DNA of 64,000 nucleotides, taken from NCBI RefSeq assembly GCF_030246885.1, contig NZ_CP126739.1, positions 2,976,001 to 3,040,000 on the forward strand, given 5' to 3'. The position numbers and the translations under genes are program-made. Positions 1 through 8,913 of this stretch are shown here, one piece after another (the first letter of the stretch is position 1; each line of letters begins with the position of its first letter). The notes under the pieces were generated by a model. The model ran no database searches, was not told where the DNA came from, and saw only the letters and a list, made by a program, of their open reading frames with translations. This DNA is from Microbacterium sp. zg-B185 (GTDB taxonomy: Bacteria; Actinomycetota; Actinomycetes; Actinomycetales; Microbacteriaceae).

Positions 1-598
1 TGCCGTCGCCCTGGCCCCGCTGCGATGCGGCGAGCGCCGCGCTCCCCGACGGCCGCGGAGGCCGCGGGGGCACGAGCGGCAGCGGCGGGACGTGCGGGGG
101 GACGAAGCCCACGGTGGCCCAGGCATCCGTCGCGCTGTCGGGTTGCGGCATCCGAGCGGCCGGACGACGCGGGGGAAGCGCTCGGCGGTATTCCACGAAC
201 GCCACGATCAGCATCCCGATGCACGCACCGGCGGTGTTGGCGATGATGTCGAGGGTGCTCGGCGTGCGCTTGTCCAGGAGCAGCCCCTGAGCGCACTCGA
301 TCGCGACGGTGACGACGATCGCGATCGGGAGGATCAGGTAGCGGCGGCGCAGGATGAGCATGAGGAGCACGCCGAGCGGGACGAACAGCAGGATGTTCGC
401 GGAGAACTCGATGCGCGCGTAGGTCAGAGCCGGGAACACCCGGGTGATCGTGCGCAGCAGCGGACCGGCGCCGCCGTCGACCGGGACCGGCCAGAGCGCG
501 ATGAGCGCGAGGGTGACGGCGTACACCGCGAGCACGAGTCGCGCGCGGGCGCGGCGGGTGGCGGGCAGCTTCCGGGGGGATGATTCAGCGGTGGTCAT
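1..598 (-). CDS. VanZ-like family membrane protein (partial, 3' end beyond window)
   Basis: The frame opens with ATG at 598 and stays open to base 1, so about 199 residues are visible and the C-terminus lies outside. Four hydrophobic segments are seen, at about residues 19-37, 66-84, 86-104 and 117-136. The VanZ-type pattern is present: IEFSANILLFVPLG at 62-75, E101 and Q104 before the third segment ends, R111, then DIIANTAG at 117-124. After residue 140 comes a Pro/Arg-rich cytoplasmic tail that is longer than in most family members. VanZ-like proteins are linked to glycopeptide (teicoplanin) tolerance in enterococci, but most chromosomal homologues have no known role, so no resistance is implied. 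The gene is divergent from the acyltransferase on the right. Membership of the family is fairly sure; function is unknown. Confidence 0.8.
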   Translation of the reverse strand, partial: MTTAESSPRKLPATRRARARLVLAVYAVTLALIALWPVPVDGGAGPLLRTITRVFPALTYARIEFSANILLFVPLGVLLMLILRRRYLILPIAIVVTVAIECAQGLLLDKRTPSTLDIIANTAGACIGMLIVAFVEYRRALPPRRPAARMPQPDSATDAWATVGFVPPHVPPLPLVPPRPPRPSGSAALAASQRGQGDG

Positions 599-690
599 GC
601 GGGCCTTTCAGTCGGACGCCGCAACGCTGATGCGTGGGCCAGAGCTTACCGGACCCGGCTGGGCGCAGTGGAGCGGAGCTGACCACCGGT

Positions 691-870
691 GCCTCCGGCA
701 TCGCCCGGCTGCCGAAGGCACCGGCATCGCCCGGCCTGCCGGAGGCACCGGCATCGCCCGGCTGCCGAAGGCACCGGCATCGCCCGGCTGCCGGAGGACA
801 GCGCCTCCGCCGCAGGCCCCGGCCTGCCGAAGGCTCTGGCAACCCCCGGCCTGCCCGAGGACAGCAACTC
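691..870. repeat. 26-27 bp tandem repeat array with degenerate tail
   Basis: The 356-base gap between the VanZ-like gene and the acyltransferase holds this array. Units start at 691, 718, 745 and 771 and are 27, 27, 26 and 26 bases long, built on GGCATCGCCCGGCTGCCGAA. Degenerate units follow to about 870. The array contains GGCTGCCGAAGGCACC, which resembles the core of the two 22-bp arrays at 22755 and 23958. No protein coding is supported here. Confidence 0.8.
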
Positions 871-924
871 CGCGGACGCGCCGACCGCAGCGCGCGGCGG
901 CCCGGCGGTGTCGCACCCGCCTTT

Positions 925-930
925 TAGACT
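925..930 (+). promoter_or_regulatory. Possible -10 element of the acyltransferase gene
   Basis: TAGACT fits TANNNT and lies 24 bases before the ATG at 955. No -35 match is visible at normal spacing, so this is a weak call. Confidence 0.3.
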
Positions 931-954
931 GAGGGCTGCCATCCCTGGAAGTTG

Positions 955-2922
955 ATGACCTCGCACACCCTCCCTCGCTCCCCCGCCCGATACGCAGGCC
1001 TCGACGGCATGCGCGCCATCGCGGTGACCCTCGTCGTCATCTACCATCTGTTCCCCGCGTCGGTGGTGCAGGGCGGCTTCATCGGCGTCGATGTGTTCTT
1101 CGTGATCAGCGGCTTCCTGATCACGACGCTCCTGCTGCGCGAGCAGACCGCCACCGGACGCATCGGATTGCGCGCGTTCTGGCAGCGCCGGGCGCGGCGC
1201 CTGATTCCGGCGCTGGCGGCCGTGGTCACGGTGTGCGCCACCGCGGCCTGGCTCGTCGGCGGCGATGTCCTGGTGCGCCTCGGCGAGCAGGTGCTGGGCG
1301 CGGCGACCTTCAGCTACAACTGGGTCTCCATCGCCGAGGGGACCGGATACTTCTCGGCCGCGACGCCCGAGCTGTTCCGCAACTTCTGGTCCCTCGCCGT
1401 CGAGGAGCAGTTCTACCTGCTGTGGCCGCTGCTGCTCCCGCTGTTCCTGCTGCTGCCCCGGGCGTGGGGGCGTGCGGCGGCCGTGCTGGCCCTGGCCGCG
1501 GCATCCGCTGTCTGGATGGGGGTCGTGGTGTCCTCGGGAACGGACGTGACCCGCGCGTACTTCGGCACCGACACACACGCGTTCGGCGTCCTGCTGGGCA
1601 TCGCGCTGGCGTTCCTGCTCCAGCGGATGCTGGCACGGGCGCGCCAGGCCGACTCGACCCCCGCTGCGACCGGCTCCCGCCGAGTGCGGGTCGCGACCGG
1701 ACTGACCGGCAGCGTAGCCCTGGCCGGACTCGTCGCCCTCGCGCTGCTGCCTCCGACGTTCACCGCCGTGACGTTTCCGGGCACGATCGCCGCTGCCAGC
1801 ATCCTGAGCGGGATCGCCATCGTCGCGGGGGTGTGGCCGGGCTCGACCTTCGGGCCCGTGATCGACGGGCAGCCGCTGCGCTGGATCGGCGACCGTTCGT
1901 ACGGCATCTACCTGTGGCACTGGCCGCTGCTCGTGCTGCTGGTCGCCGGCATCCAGCGCACCAGCCCGGACGCCGGCGTCCCGGAATGGATCGGCGGCGT
2001 CGCGCTCGGTCTGACCCTGGCCACCGCCGAGCTGTCGTACCGCGTTCTGGAGACGCCGGTGCGGCGGTACGGGTTCCGGGGGTCACTCGCGCGCAGGAGC
2101 GCCCGCCTGCTCGGATCGCCCACAGCGCGCGTACGCGCCATCGCGAGCGTCGCGGTGACCGTGCTGCTGGTCGGCGGGACCTCCGCCGCGATCGCCGCAG
2201 CGCCGGACGTGTCCTCCGCGCAGTCCGCGGTCCAGGCCGGTCGCGAGGCGCTCGATGCCGCCGTGAACCCGGCGCCTGCCGCGTCCGCTGTGCCTGCGCA
2301 GCCGCAGGCGCCGCCTGCCGCGACCTCCGGGCAACGCGTGCTGCCGACGCCCTCCCCCACCCCGGTCGCCGGCGACGAGATCACCGCGGTCGGCGACTCG
2401 GTGATGCTGGCCTCCGCCGCCGGGCTGCTCGAGCGGTTCGCGGGGATCACCGTGGACGCCGCGGTGTCGCGGTCCACGTGGGCGGGTCCCGGCATCCTGC
2501 AGGCGCTGTCCGACAGTGGTCAGCTGCGCTCGTACGTGGTCGTCGCACTCGGGACCAACGGACCGCTGAACGCGGAGGCGATGGAGCAGATGGCGCAGAT
2601 CGTCGGTCCCGACCGCACGCTCGTGCTCGTGAACGCGTTCGCGCCGCGCGACTGGATCCCCGGCGTCAACGCGGACCTCGCCGCCTTCGCCGCCTCCCAC
2701 CCCGGCGTGTTCGTCGCGGACTGGTCGGCCGCGATCGCCGGTCACACCGACCTGCTCGCCGGGGACGAGATCCACCCGGGGGATGCCGGCGCCCGGGTCT
2801 TCGCCGACACCGTCGCCACCGCGGTCGCCGAGGCTGAGCAGGCGCGCGCCGATGCCGCGTACCAGGTCGAGATGCGCGCATACCGGCGGCTGCATCACAG
2901 CGAGGTGCGGGTGCCGGAGTAG
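955..2922 (+). CDS. Acyltransferase family protein (OafA/YrhL type) with C-terminal SGNH domain
   Basis: A 655-residue membrane protein. Residues 1-370 form the acyltransferase-3 domain, with about ten membrane segments and the N-terminal signature AGLDGMRAIAVTLVVIYHLF; the His of the YH pair is the expected catalytic residue. A Pro/Ala linker at about 425-470 leads to an SGNH-like domain with GDSVM (block I), ALGTNGP (block III) and DEIHPGDAG (block V, the catalytic Asp and His). Such fusions O-acetylate cell-wall glycans, polysaccharides or lipids, moving the acyl group across the membrane. A GGAAG stretch ends three bases before the ATG; a TTG at 952 is an alternative start. The gene stands alone, divergent from the VanZ-like gene and convergent with the GNAT gene. 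The substrate cannot be read from the sequence. Confidence 0.9.
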   Translation: MTSHTLPRSPARYAGLDGMRAIAVTLVVIYHLFPASVVQGGFIGVDVFFVISGFLITTLLLREQTATGRIGLRAFWQRRARRLIPALAAVVTVCATAAWLVGGDVLVRLGEQVLGAATFSYNWVSIAEGTGYFSAATPELFRNFWSLAVEEQFYLLWPLLLPLFLLLPRAWGRAAAVLALAAASAVWMGVVVSSGTDVTRAYFGTDTHAFGVLLGIALAFLLQRMLARARQADSTPAATGSRRVRVATGLTGSVALAGLVALALLPPTFTAVTFPGTIAAASILSGIAIVAGVWPGSTFGPVIDGQPLRWIGDRSYGIYLWHWPLLVLLVAGIQRTSPDAGVPEWIGGVALGLTLATAELSYRVLETPVRRYGFRGSLARRSARLLGSPTARVRAIASVAVTVLLVGGTSAAIAAAPDVSSAQSAVQAGREALDAAVNPAPAASAVPAQPQAPPAATSGQRVLPTPSPTPVAGDEITAVGDSVMLASAAGLLERFAGITVDAAVSRSTWAGPGILQALSDSGQLRSYVVVALGTNGPLNAEAMEQMAQIVGPDRTLVLVNAFAPRDWIPGVNADLAAFAASHPGVFVADWSAAIAGHTDLLAGDEIHPGDAGARVFADTVATAVAEAEQARADAAYQVEMRAYRRLHHSEVRVPE

Positions 2923-2983
2923 CCCGGATCCTCGCGCGGCCCGCGGTCCGCGCCGCGGCGGCCCGAGAGACCCGGCCCCCGCG

Positions 2984-4012
2984 CTAGAAGCGCCGGACCA
3001 GCGCCGCCTGCCGCTGCGTCGGCCGGAAGCCGAGGCGTTCGTACAGCCGGTGCGCGCCGGTCTTGCTCGCGGTGTCCACGTCCAGCACGGCCTGCTCGAG
3101 CCCGGCGGCCTTCGCCGCCTCGAGCGTCCGCGCGATCACCGCCGGCGCCAGCCCGCGGCCCCGGTAGTCCCGCACGACCCCGATGAGGTCGATGTAGGTG
3201 TTCGGGGCGCCGAGCGCCGCCCAGTCCTCCTCGTTCACCGACGCCAGGCAGAACGCCACCACCTGTCCCTCGGCGAGGGCGAGCGTGGACAGGTCCGGAC
3301 GCAGGAACGGCCCGCCCACGAACTGCTCCCACCGCTCCGGCGTGCTGGGCAGGCTTCCCCAGTGGTCGCGGAAGGCATCGTTGCGAGCCGCGAGCACATC
3401 CGCGGAGCGATCGGCCGTGTACGGGACCAGCTCGATACCCTCAGCGGCAGCCGGCGCATCGACCTGCGCCGACAGGTCGCGCTGCATGGACGTGAACCAC
3501 CGCTCGGTGCGCAGGCCGAGCCGCTCGCCCAGGGTCACAGCATCCGTGTTGCCCTCATCGACGTACTGGAAGATCGCCGCGTCCGCAGTGGGCCCCGTGC
3601 TGGCGAGGATCTCGCTCGCCCGCGCGTAGAGCCACCCGATGAGCTGCGTGCCGATCCCCCGCCTGCGCCAGTCCGGGTGCACCGTGCCCTGCAGGTACGC
3701 GTGCAGCTCGGCATCCTGCGTGGGATGCACCATCGCCCACCCCATGGCCACCACCGTGCCGTCGGGCGCGATGGCCAGCAGCGTGTCCCGGGCGACATCG
3801 ACGTGCGATAGCTCGAAGATGTCGGCGATGTCCTCGCGCGGGGTCACCCACGTGGGGTGGTCCAGCCGATCGGATGCCACCACCGCCGCATGCACCGCAT
3901 CGATGTCCTCGACGGTGGCGGGTCGGAACACGACGTCCGGATGCTGCGGCAGAGCGGGCGGTCCGGCATCCAACCGCTCGGACAGGGGTCGACGGGTCGC
4001 TGGCTCACTCAC
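2984..4012 (-). CDS. GNAT N-acetyltransferase with two GNAT domains
   Basis: 342 residues with two GNAT folds in tandem. The first (about 30-150) has the acetyl-CoA loop in VHPDWRRRGIGTQLIGWLY. The second (about 195-340) has GVVRDYRGRGLAPAVIARTL, followed by DVDTASKTGAHRLYERLGF. This is the layout of mycothiol-synthase-like and related tandem-GNAT proteins, but the substrate is not readable and I do not call it mshD. The frame is open to 4105, but conserved sequence begins after the GTG at 4012. TACGCT lies seven bases upstream of that GTG on the minus strand, which fits a leaderless transcript. No Shine-Dalgarno sequence is visible. Confidence 0.85.
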   Translation of the reverse strand: MSEPATRRPLSERLDAGPPALPQHPDVVFRPATVEDIDAVHAAVVASDRLDHPTWVTPREDIADIFELSHVDVARDTLLAIAPDGTVVAMGWAMVHPTQDAELHAYLQGTVHPDWRRRGIGTQLIGWLYARASEILASTGPTADAAIFQYVDEGNTDAVTLGERLGLRTERWFTSMQRDLSAQVDAPAAAEGIELVPYTADRSADVLAARNDAFRDHWGSLPSTPERWEQFVGGPFLRPDLSTLALAEGQVVAFCLASVNEEDWAALGAPNTYIDLIGVVRDYRGRGLAPAVIARTLEAAKAAGLEQAVLDVDTASKTGAHRLYERLGFRPTQRQAALVRRF

Positions 4013-4027
4013 GCCCGCAAGCGTACT
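4013..4027 (-). promoter_or_regulatory. Candidate leaderless promoter (-10) of the GNAT gene
   Basis: Read on the minus strand, TACGCT (a TANNNT match) is followed by seven bases and then the GTG start, placing transcription start at or next to the first codon. This is typical of actinobacterial leaderless genes. No clear -35 is present. Confidence 0.35.
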
Positions 4028-4071
4028 CGGCGGCGCGGGCGTCTTCGATCCGGCCGGAGGCGCGCGAGGGC

Positions 4072-4163
4072 CACAACTCCTGCAAATGTCGCTGCGCGTG
4101 TGCATCCCGCGCAGGCGCGCAAGCCCTGGCGCGCAGCGCGCCGCTGAGTCTGCAGGAGTTGTG
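4072..4163. repeat. Inverted-repeat element, copy 1 (13-bp perfect termini)
   Basis: CACAACTCCTGCA at 4072-4084 is exactly inverted at 4151-4163 (TGCAGGAGTTGTG), enclosing 66 GC-rich bases that themselves contain GCGCGC inverted pieces. The termini match those of two related 95-base elements at 5215 and 5355. This element lies just beyond the 3' end of the AbiEi/DUF559 gene, while the other two lie beyond its 5' end. Confidence 0.8.
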
Positions 4164-4201
4164 CGCCGCCGATGGTCACACTGCCCGCCACGGGAGGCGG
4201 C

Positions 4202-5071
4202 TCAGCGGTATGACCAGGCCGATCGTGCGGCGAGAAGGCCGCGGATTGCGGATGCGACGCGGTCGGGGTGGTGCAGCAGGTCCTCGGCAAGTACGCGGAG
4301 TGTGACATAGCCCTGCTCCGCCGCGGCGAGATCCCGCCGCCGGTCGTCGCGCTGCTTCACCCATCCCTCGTGATGGGCCTTGCTGTCGCACTCGAGGATC
4401 AGGAAGCCGTCGACCACGAAGTCCACGCGCCCTACGCCGGGTATCCAGACCTGAGGCTCGAACGAGATCGGCAGCTCCCGGAGTATCAGCCGCTGCAAGG
4501 TCTCTGGACCGGATTCCGCCCTCCCGTCGACCTGTTCCAGAAGGGCGATGCAGCGCGCGGGCAGCCCGGAGAACGCCTCTCGCACCTGCGGCATGGTCAT
4601 GACCTGCACGTGCAGCAGGCTGTCGATCGTCGCGATGACTTCGCGCGTGGGCAAGCATCGCGCCATCTCGCGCACGGCATCGTGCAGAGACACCATGTGC
4701 GCGGGCGAAGAAGGGTCGGTGGCGTCCGACCAGTGCAGCCGGATTTCCGACGCCTGCCCCCTCATCCAGCGCGTCCGACTGTCGTCAGGCATGCGCAATC
4801 GGGACATGGCACGAGGCACCTGCACGTGCGTGCGGTGCGCGGCGAACACGAAGACCTCGGGTGCGGCCAGCGCGATGGCGCTGATGCAGGTGAGCCGTCC
4901 CCCGATCCGCACGGCTCTCGCAACCGCGCGGTTCGCGTCGGCGACGACGTAGTGATCGCGTCGCAGTCTGATCAGCGTGCCGTCGCGAACCGCGCGGGTG
5001 ATCTGCTTCGGCCGGTAGCCGAGCTGGAGCAGATCCAGGCGAGAGAACACCGTCGTCCGCAGGACGTCCAT
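4202..5071 (-). CDS. AbiEi-type winged-helix / DUF559 endonuclease-fold protein
   Basis: 289 residues. The N-terminal part (about 1-60) looks like the AbiEi antitoxin winged helix (FSRLDLLQLGYRPKQITRAV, then LIRLRRDHYVV). The C-terminal part (about 205-285) resembles DUF559/Vsr-like folds: VGRVDFVVDGFLILECDSKA gives a D...ExDSK pattern of the PD-(D/E)XK type, followed by DDRRRDLAAAEQGYVTLRV. The frame is open to 5230, but GGAAG nine bases before the ATG at 5071 and the start of conserved sequence fix the start. No AbiEii-like toxin lies nearby, so this is not a complete type IV toxin-antitoxin pair. The gene is bracketed by inverted-repeat elements. Family placement is fairly sure; activity is unknown. 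Confidence 0.8.
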   Translation of the reverse strand: MDVLRTTVFSRLDLLQLGYRPKQITRAVRDGTLIRLRRDHYVVADANRAVARAVRIGGRLTCISAIALAAPEVFVFAAHRTHVQVPRAMSRLRMPDDSRTRWMRGQASEIRLHWSDATDPSSPAHMVSLHDAVREMARCLPTREVIATIDSLLHVQVMTMPQVREAFSGLPARCIALLEQVDGRAESGPETLQRLILRELPISFEPQVWIPGVGRVDFVVDGFLILECDSKAHHEGWVKQRDDRRRDLAAAEQGYVTLRVLAEDLLHHPDRVASAIRGLLAARSAWSYR

Positions 5072-5214
5072 CGCAGCCGCTTCCACAGCAGCAGAATGGA
5101 GTCCGCCGCGGTCCCGCGGGGGTTCCGTGCCGACACCTGTGGTGAACTCCCGCTCAGGCGGGACTGGGGAGGCGTGGTTCGGCGCACACGCCACCGGGCC
5201 TCCGGGCTGCGCGG

Positions 5215-5309
5215 CGCACAGCTCCTGCACACCCCGCTGCGCCGCGGCGGCCGGGCCGGAACTTCCGCGTCCGCCGCCCCTCAGACAGCCAAAGTGCAGG
5301 AGTTATGCG
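5215..5309. repeat. Inverted-repeat element, copy 2
   Basis: A 95-base element whose 16-base ends (CGCACAGCTCCTGCAC at 5215-5230 and GTGCAGGAGTTATGCG at 5294-5309) are inverted copies matching at 14 of 16 positions. It is repeated almost exactly 140 bases downstream. It lies upstream of the AbiEi/DUF559 gene. Confidence 0.8.
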
Positions 5310-5354
5310 TCGCCGGCCGCGACCTGCCGGCGGCGCCGCCCCACCGGGCTGCGG

Positions 5355-5449
5355 CGCATAGCTCCTGCATCCCCTGCTCCGCCGCGGCGCCCGTTCCGGA
5401 ACTTCCGCGTCCGCCGCCCCACAGACACCCAAAGTGCAGGAGTTATGCG
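5355..5449. repeat. Inverted-repeat element, copy 3
   Basis: Same structure as copy 2, displaced by exactly 140 bases, with ends CGCATAGCTCCTGCAT (5355-5370) and GTGCAGGAGTTATGCG (5434-5449). The interior shares GGAACTTCCGCGTCCGCCGC with copy 2. Together copies 2 and 3 make a tandem duplication filling most of the 480-base gap between the AbiEi/DUF559 gene and the rplQ terminator. Confidence 0.8.
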
Positions 5450-5498
5450 CCCACGCCCGCGACCTGCCGGCGCCAACCACACCCGCCCCCCGCAACGC

Positions 5499-5536
5499 AG
5501 CGAGACCCGCGTGCCGGCAGGCACGCGGGTCTCGCT
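5499..5536 (-). terminator. Terminator of the alpha operon (after rplQ)
   Basis: A perfect 17-bp stem (AGCGAGACCCGCGTGCC and its complement) with a GGCA loop begins 15 bases past the rplQ stop codon. There is no U-tract, as is usual for actinobacterial terminators. Confidence 0.85.
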
Positions 5537-5551
5537 GGCAGAGCTGAAGTG

Positions 5552-6115
5552 CTAGGCCTTCTCGGCAGCCTCGGCGGTGACCGCGGCTTCTTCGGCGGCT
5601 TCGTCGTCCGCGGCGATCTCGACCGCGGCTTCGGCGGCCTCGTCGGCCTCGGTGACGGTCTCGTCAGCCTCGACCTCGTCGGCGGGAGCCGATTCGGCAG
5701 CGGGCGCGGCAGCTGCGGCGGCAGCGGCCTTCTTCGCGCTCTTCGGCTTCGGGTTCACCGGCTCGAGGACGAGCTCGATGACGGCCATGGGGGCGTTGTC
5801 GCCCTTGCGGTTTCCGACCTTCGTGATACGGGTGTAGCCACCCTCACGGTCGGCGACCAGCGGCGCGATCTCGGTGAACAGGACGTGCACGACTTCCTTG
5901 TCACCGATGATCGACAGCACGCGACGACGCGCGTGCAGGTCGCCGCGCTTGGCGAACGTGACCAGTCGCTCGGCGAGGGGACGCAGGCGCTTGGCCTTGG
6001 TCTCGGTCGTCTTGATCGACTTGTGCGTGAACAGGGCCGCGGCGAGGTTCGCCAGCATGAGGCGCTCGTGTGCGGGTCCGCCTCCGAGGCGGGGTCCCTT
6101 CGTGGGCTTAGGCAT
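5552..6115 (-). CDS. rplQ: 50S ribosomal protein L17
   Basis: 187 residues. Residues 1-120 are canonical L17 ([20 protein letters not shown], then [24 protein letters not shown]). The remaining 65 or so residues are an Ala/Glu-rich acidic tail absent from the 127-residue E. coli protein. L17 binds 23S rRNA near the exit-tunnel opening. A GGAG lies about ten bases before the ATG. It is the last gene of the operon, 40 bases after rpoA. Confidence 0.97.
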   Translation of the reverse strand: MPKPTKGPRLGGGPAHERLMLANLAAALFTHKSIKTTETKAKRLRPLAERLVTFAKRGDLHARRRVLSIIGDKEVVHVLFTEIAPLVADREGGYTRITKVGNRKGDNAPMAVIELVLEPVNPKPKSAKKAAAAAAAAPAAESAPADEVEADETVTEADEAAEAAVEIAADDEAAEEAAVTAEAAEKA

Positions 6116-6155
6116 TCTTCATTACTCCAGGATCAGAATTCGGGGGAACCGGGAC

Positions 6156-7145
6156 TCAGACGGTTTCGTCGTCGTAGCCGCCGTAGAAGTGTGCACCGTC
6201 GAACCCGGGGACCGAGTCCTTCAGCGACAGACCGAGCGAGACGAGCTTGTCGCGCACCTCGTCGACCGACTTCTGACCGAAGTTGCGGATGTTCATCAGC
6301 TGCGTCTCCGACAGGGCGACCAGTTCGCTGACCGTGTTGATGCCTTCACGCTTGAGGCAGTTGTACGACCGGACGGACAGGTCGAGGTCCTCGATCGGCA
6401 TCGACAGCTCGTTGGACAGGACGGTCTCGACCGGCGCGGGGCCGATCTCGATGCCCTCGGCCTCGACGTTCAGCTCGCGTGCCAGGCCGAACAGCTCGGT
6501 CAGGGTGCGACCGGCCGAAGCGACGGCGTCACGCGGTGCCATCGAGTTCTTCGTCTCGACGTCCAGCACGAGCTTGTCGAAGTCGGTGCGCTCGCCGGCA
6601 CGGGTGGCCTCGACGCGGTAGCTGACCTTGAGCACGGGCGAGTAGATCGAGTCGATGGGGATCTGGCCCGACTCGGCGTACTCGTTGCGGTTCTGGGTGG
6701 CCGAGACGTAGCCGCGGCCACGCTCGATCGTCAGCTCGAGCTCGAACTTCGCCGTGTCGTTCAGGGTGGCGATGACCAGCTCGGGGTTGTGCACCTCGAC
6801 GCCGGCCGGAGCCGAGATGTCAGCGGCAGTGACCTCGCCGGCACCCGTCTTGCGCAGGTACGCGGTGATGGGCTCGTCGCGCTCGCTCGAGACGACGAGC
6901 TGCTTGATGTTCAGGATGATCTCGGTGACGTCTTCCTTCACGCCGGGGATCGTGCTGAACTCGTGCTGGACGCCGTCCAGACGGATGCTGGTGACAGCTG
7001 CGCCGGGGATCGAAGAGAGCAGGCTGCGACGCAGCGCGTTGCCGATCGTGTAACCGAAACCGGGTTCCAGGGGTTCGATGATGAACCGGCTGCGGAACTC
7101 CCCGATCTTCTCCTCGGTCAGTGTCGGACGCTGTGCAATAAGCAC
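6156..7145 (-). CDS. rpoA: DNA-directed RNA polymerase alpha subunit
   Basis: 329 residues with the N-terminal assembly domain ([20 protein letters not shown] near residue 25) and the C-terminal domain ([20 protein letters not shown], then [19 protein letters not shown]) that binds UP elements and activators. The start is GTG at 7145 with AAGGAA upstream. It lies 182 bases downstream of rpsK, where many bacteria carry rpsD; no S4 gene is present. The gap holds a dispersed palindrome. Confidence 0.98.
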   Translation of the reverse strand: MLIAQRPTLTEEKIGEFRSRFIIEPLEPGFGYTIGNALRRSLLSSIPGAAVTSIRLDGVQHEFSTIPGVKEDVTEIILNIKQLVVSSERDEPITAYLRKTGAGEVTAADISAPAGVEVHNPELVIATLNDTAKFELELTIERGRGYVSATQNRNEYAESGQIPIDSIYSPVLKVSYRVEATRAGERTDFDKLVLDVETKNSMAPRDAVASAGRTLTELFGLARELNVEAEGIEIGPAPVETVLSNELSMPIEDLDLSVRSYNCLKREGINTVSELVALSETQLMNIRNFGQKSVDEVRDKLVSLGLSLKDSVPGFDGAHFYGGYDDETV

Positions 7146-7253
7146 TATGTGTTCCTTTCGGCTAAGTGCCCGCTATTTGACACTTGCAGTGATGAGTTGT
7201 GTTGAGTTTTTCTCGAGGATGCCGTGAACCACGTGCCGCGGCATCCGTGACCT

Positions 7254-7281
7254 GATACGGCCGCTGCGCGGCCTGCTCGAC
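7254..7281. repeat. Dispersed palindromic repeat, copy A (rpsK-rpoA gap)
   Basis: GATACGGCCGCTGCGCGGCC followed by TGCTCGAC, a hairpin-forming member of a family with five copies in this window (also near 8319, 15503, 55312 and 59322). It occupies the position where rpsD usually stands. Confidence 0.75.
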
Positions 7282-7327
7282 AACCGTCTGGGGCTGTGGA
7301 GCAGACCGCGCGCGGCGCGAAGGGGTC

Positions 7328-7726
7328 TCAGACGCGGCGGCGCTTGGGCGGGCGGCAGCCGTTGTGCGCCTGCGGCGTCACATCGTTGATCGAACCCACC
7401 TCGAGGCCGGCGGCCTGAAGCGAACGGATGGCGGTCTCGCGGCCGGAGCCGGGACCCTTCACGAAGACGTCGACCTTCTTGACGCCGTGCTCCTGCGCCT
7501 GGCGGGCGGCCGATTCGGCGGCCATGCCAGCGGCATACGGAGTCGACTTGCGCGAGCCCTTGAAGCCCACGCCGCCCGAGGACGCCCAGCTGATGACAGC
7601 GCCGGACGGGTCGGTGATCGAGACGATCGTGTTGTTGAACGTCGACTTGATGTGGGCGTGGCCCAGTGCGATGTTCTTCTTTTCCTTGCGACGCGGCTTG
7701 CGCGCGGCGGTCTTAGGTGCAGCCAT
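7328..7726 (-). CDS. rpsK: 30S ribosomal protein S11
   Basis: 132 residues, from [19 protein letters not shown] to the basic end CRPPKRRRV. Core motifs [18 protein letters not shown] and [16 protein letters not shown] are typical of S11, which shapes the 30S platform near the mRNA exit. AGGAG stands eight bases before the ATG at 7726; the upstream in-frame extension is not conserved. It follows rpsM by 37 bases. Confidence 0.98.
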   Translation of the reverse strand: MAAPKTAARKPRRKEKKNIALGHAHIKSTFNNTIVSITDPSGAVISWASSGGVGFKGSRKSTPYAAGMAAESAARQAQEHGVKKVDVFVKGPGSGRETAIRSLQAAGLEVGSINDVTPQAHNGCRPPKRRRV

Positions 7727-7763
7727 GTGCGATTCTCCTGAATCCTGATGCGCAGGCGGCGGC

Positions 7764-8138
7764 CTAGCGCGCCTTCTTCTTGCCGGCGACGGTGCGCTTG
7801 GGGCCCTTGCGGGTACGTGCGTTGGTCTTGGTCCGCTGACCGTGGACGGGCAGGCCGCGACGGTGGCGGATGCCCTGGTACGAGCCGATCTCGACCTTGC
7901 GGCGGATGTCGGCGGCGACCTCGCGACGGAGGTCACCCTCCACCTTGTAGTTGCCCTCGATGTGGTCGCGCAGCTGGATCAGCTGCTCGTCCGTGAGGTC
8001 CTTGACGCGGACGTCAGGGCTGATCCCGGTCGCTGCGAGGATGTCCTTCGAGCGGTTGGGGCCTACGCCGTAGATGTAGGTGAGGGCGATCACCACGCGC
8101 TTGTCGCGCGGGATGTCAACGCCGGCAAGACGTGCCAT
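7764..8138 (-). CDS. rpsM: 30S ribosomal protein S13
   Basis: 124 residues. [20 protein letters not shown] and the C-terminal [20 protein letters not shown] identify S13, a head protein contacting P-site tRNA and 50S bridges. AGGAG lies six bases before the ATG at 8138. It is 264 bases from rpmJ, an unusually wide gap for this operon, and that gap contains palindrome copy B. Confidence 0.98.
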   Translation of the reverse strand: MARLAGVDIPRDKRVVIALTYIYGVGPNRSKDILAATGISPDVRVKDLTDEQLIQLRDHIEGNYKVEGDLRREVAADIRRKVEIGSYQGIRHRRGLPVHGQRTKTNARTRKGPKRTVAGKKKAR

Positions 8139-8318
8139 GCGGTTCTCCTGGAGTGTGATGGAGGTGTGGAGCAGAATCGGTGCCCGGGCCTCCAGCCCGA
8201 GGTGTCCCCTCCGAGGAGGTTCTGAATCTGCTTGTGGTCCTCCCCCGGTCATCGGGCAGCGGCGCGGCCGCGTAGCGAGACGGAGGAGAAGTCTTTATGG
8301 AGTTGTGTCTGTGGCCGA

Positions 8319-8353
8319 GATCTCGATACGCGCGCTGCGCGCGCTACTGGATC
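8319..8353. repeat. Dispersed palindromic repeat, copy B (rpmJ-rpsM gap)
   Basis: GATCTCGATACGCGCGCTGC continuing GCGCGCTACTGGATC, an almost perfect palindrome of the same family as copy A. It lies within the operon and would be transcribed as a hairpin. Confidence 0.8.
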
Positions 8354-8402
8354 TTGACCCGAGTCGCATCAACGCCGTTTCACGGCGGTGATCCGACTCG
8401 AC

Positions 8403-8519
8403 TCAACCCTGGCGCTGCTTGTGGCGCGGGTTGGACTTGCAGATGACCATGACGACGCCGTGACGGCGGATCACCTTGCAGTGATCGCAGATGGGCTTGA
8501 CGCTGGGATTGACCTTCAT
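8403..8519 (-). CDS. rpmJ: 50S ribosomal protein L36
   Basis: 38 residues, [20 protein letters not shown] at the start and NPRHKQRQG at the end. It is the zinc-binding form: C11, C14, C27 and H33 make the ribbon. AGGA lies about eight bases before the ATG at 8519. It follows infA, as in most actinobacteria. Confidence 0.97.
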   Translation of the reverse strand: MKVNPSVKPICDHCKVIRRHGVVMVICKSNPRHKQRQG

Positions 8520-8598
8520 GTTTTTTCCTGTTCGCTGTCTTCGTACCGTCGCGCGCGGCGCGGAGCGCCGGCGTTCGGGCCGTTACTTCTCGACCGGT

Positions 8599-8820
8599 CT
8601 AGCGGTAGCGGTAGACAATACGGCCGCGGGTCAGGTCGTAGGGGCTGAGCTCCACGACCACGCGGTCCTCCGGAATGATGCGGATGTAGTTCTGCCGCAT
8701 CTTGCCCGAAATCGTGGCGAGCACCTTGTGTCCGTTGCTCAACTCAACGCGGAACATCGCATTGGGAAGCGCCTCGGAGATCACGCCCTCGATCTCGATG
8801 ACACCGTCTTTCTTCGCCAT
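8599..8820 (-). CDS. infA: Translation initiation factor IF-1
   Basis: 73 residues with the S1/OB-fold sequence [20 protein letters not shown] and the end [13 protein letters not shown]-1 occupies the 30S A site during initiation. The Shine-Dalgarno sequence is weak. It is the first gene of the infA-rpmJ-rpsM-rpsK-rpoA-rplQ unit and is served by the promoter at 8914-8943. Confidence 0.98.
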   Translation of the reverse strand: MAKKDGVIEIEGVISEALPNAMFRVELSNGHKVLATISGKMRQNYIRIIPEDRVVVELSPYDLTRGRIVYRYR

Positions 8821-8913
8821 ACACTCGCTAACGCCTGGCAGACTGGTCGGTCTGCGTTTGGGTGGGATTTGGTGTCGAGACACGCCGATGAAGGCGCAAC
8901 GCACCAAGGGTCA

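Noticed and set aside
1..598. Glycopeptide resistance gene
   Set aside because: Only a general VanZ-like fold is visible and no van operon genes accompany it.
4013..4105. Extended start of the GNAT protein at 4105
   Set aside because: The added residues are not GNAT-like and overlap the inverted-repeat element; GTG at 4012 with a -10 element fits better.
4268..6331. A 687-codon plus-strand frame opposite the AbiEi/DUF559 gene and rplQ
   Set aside because: Low-complexity product, crosses a terminator and repeats, and is antisense to a certain ribosomal gene.
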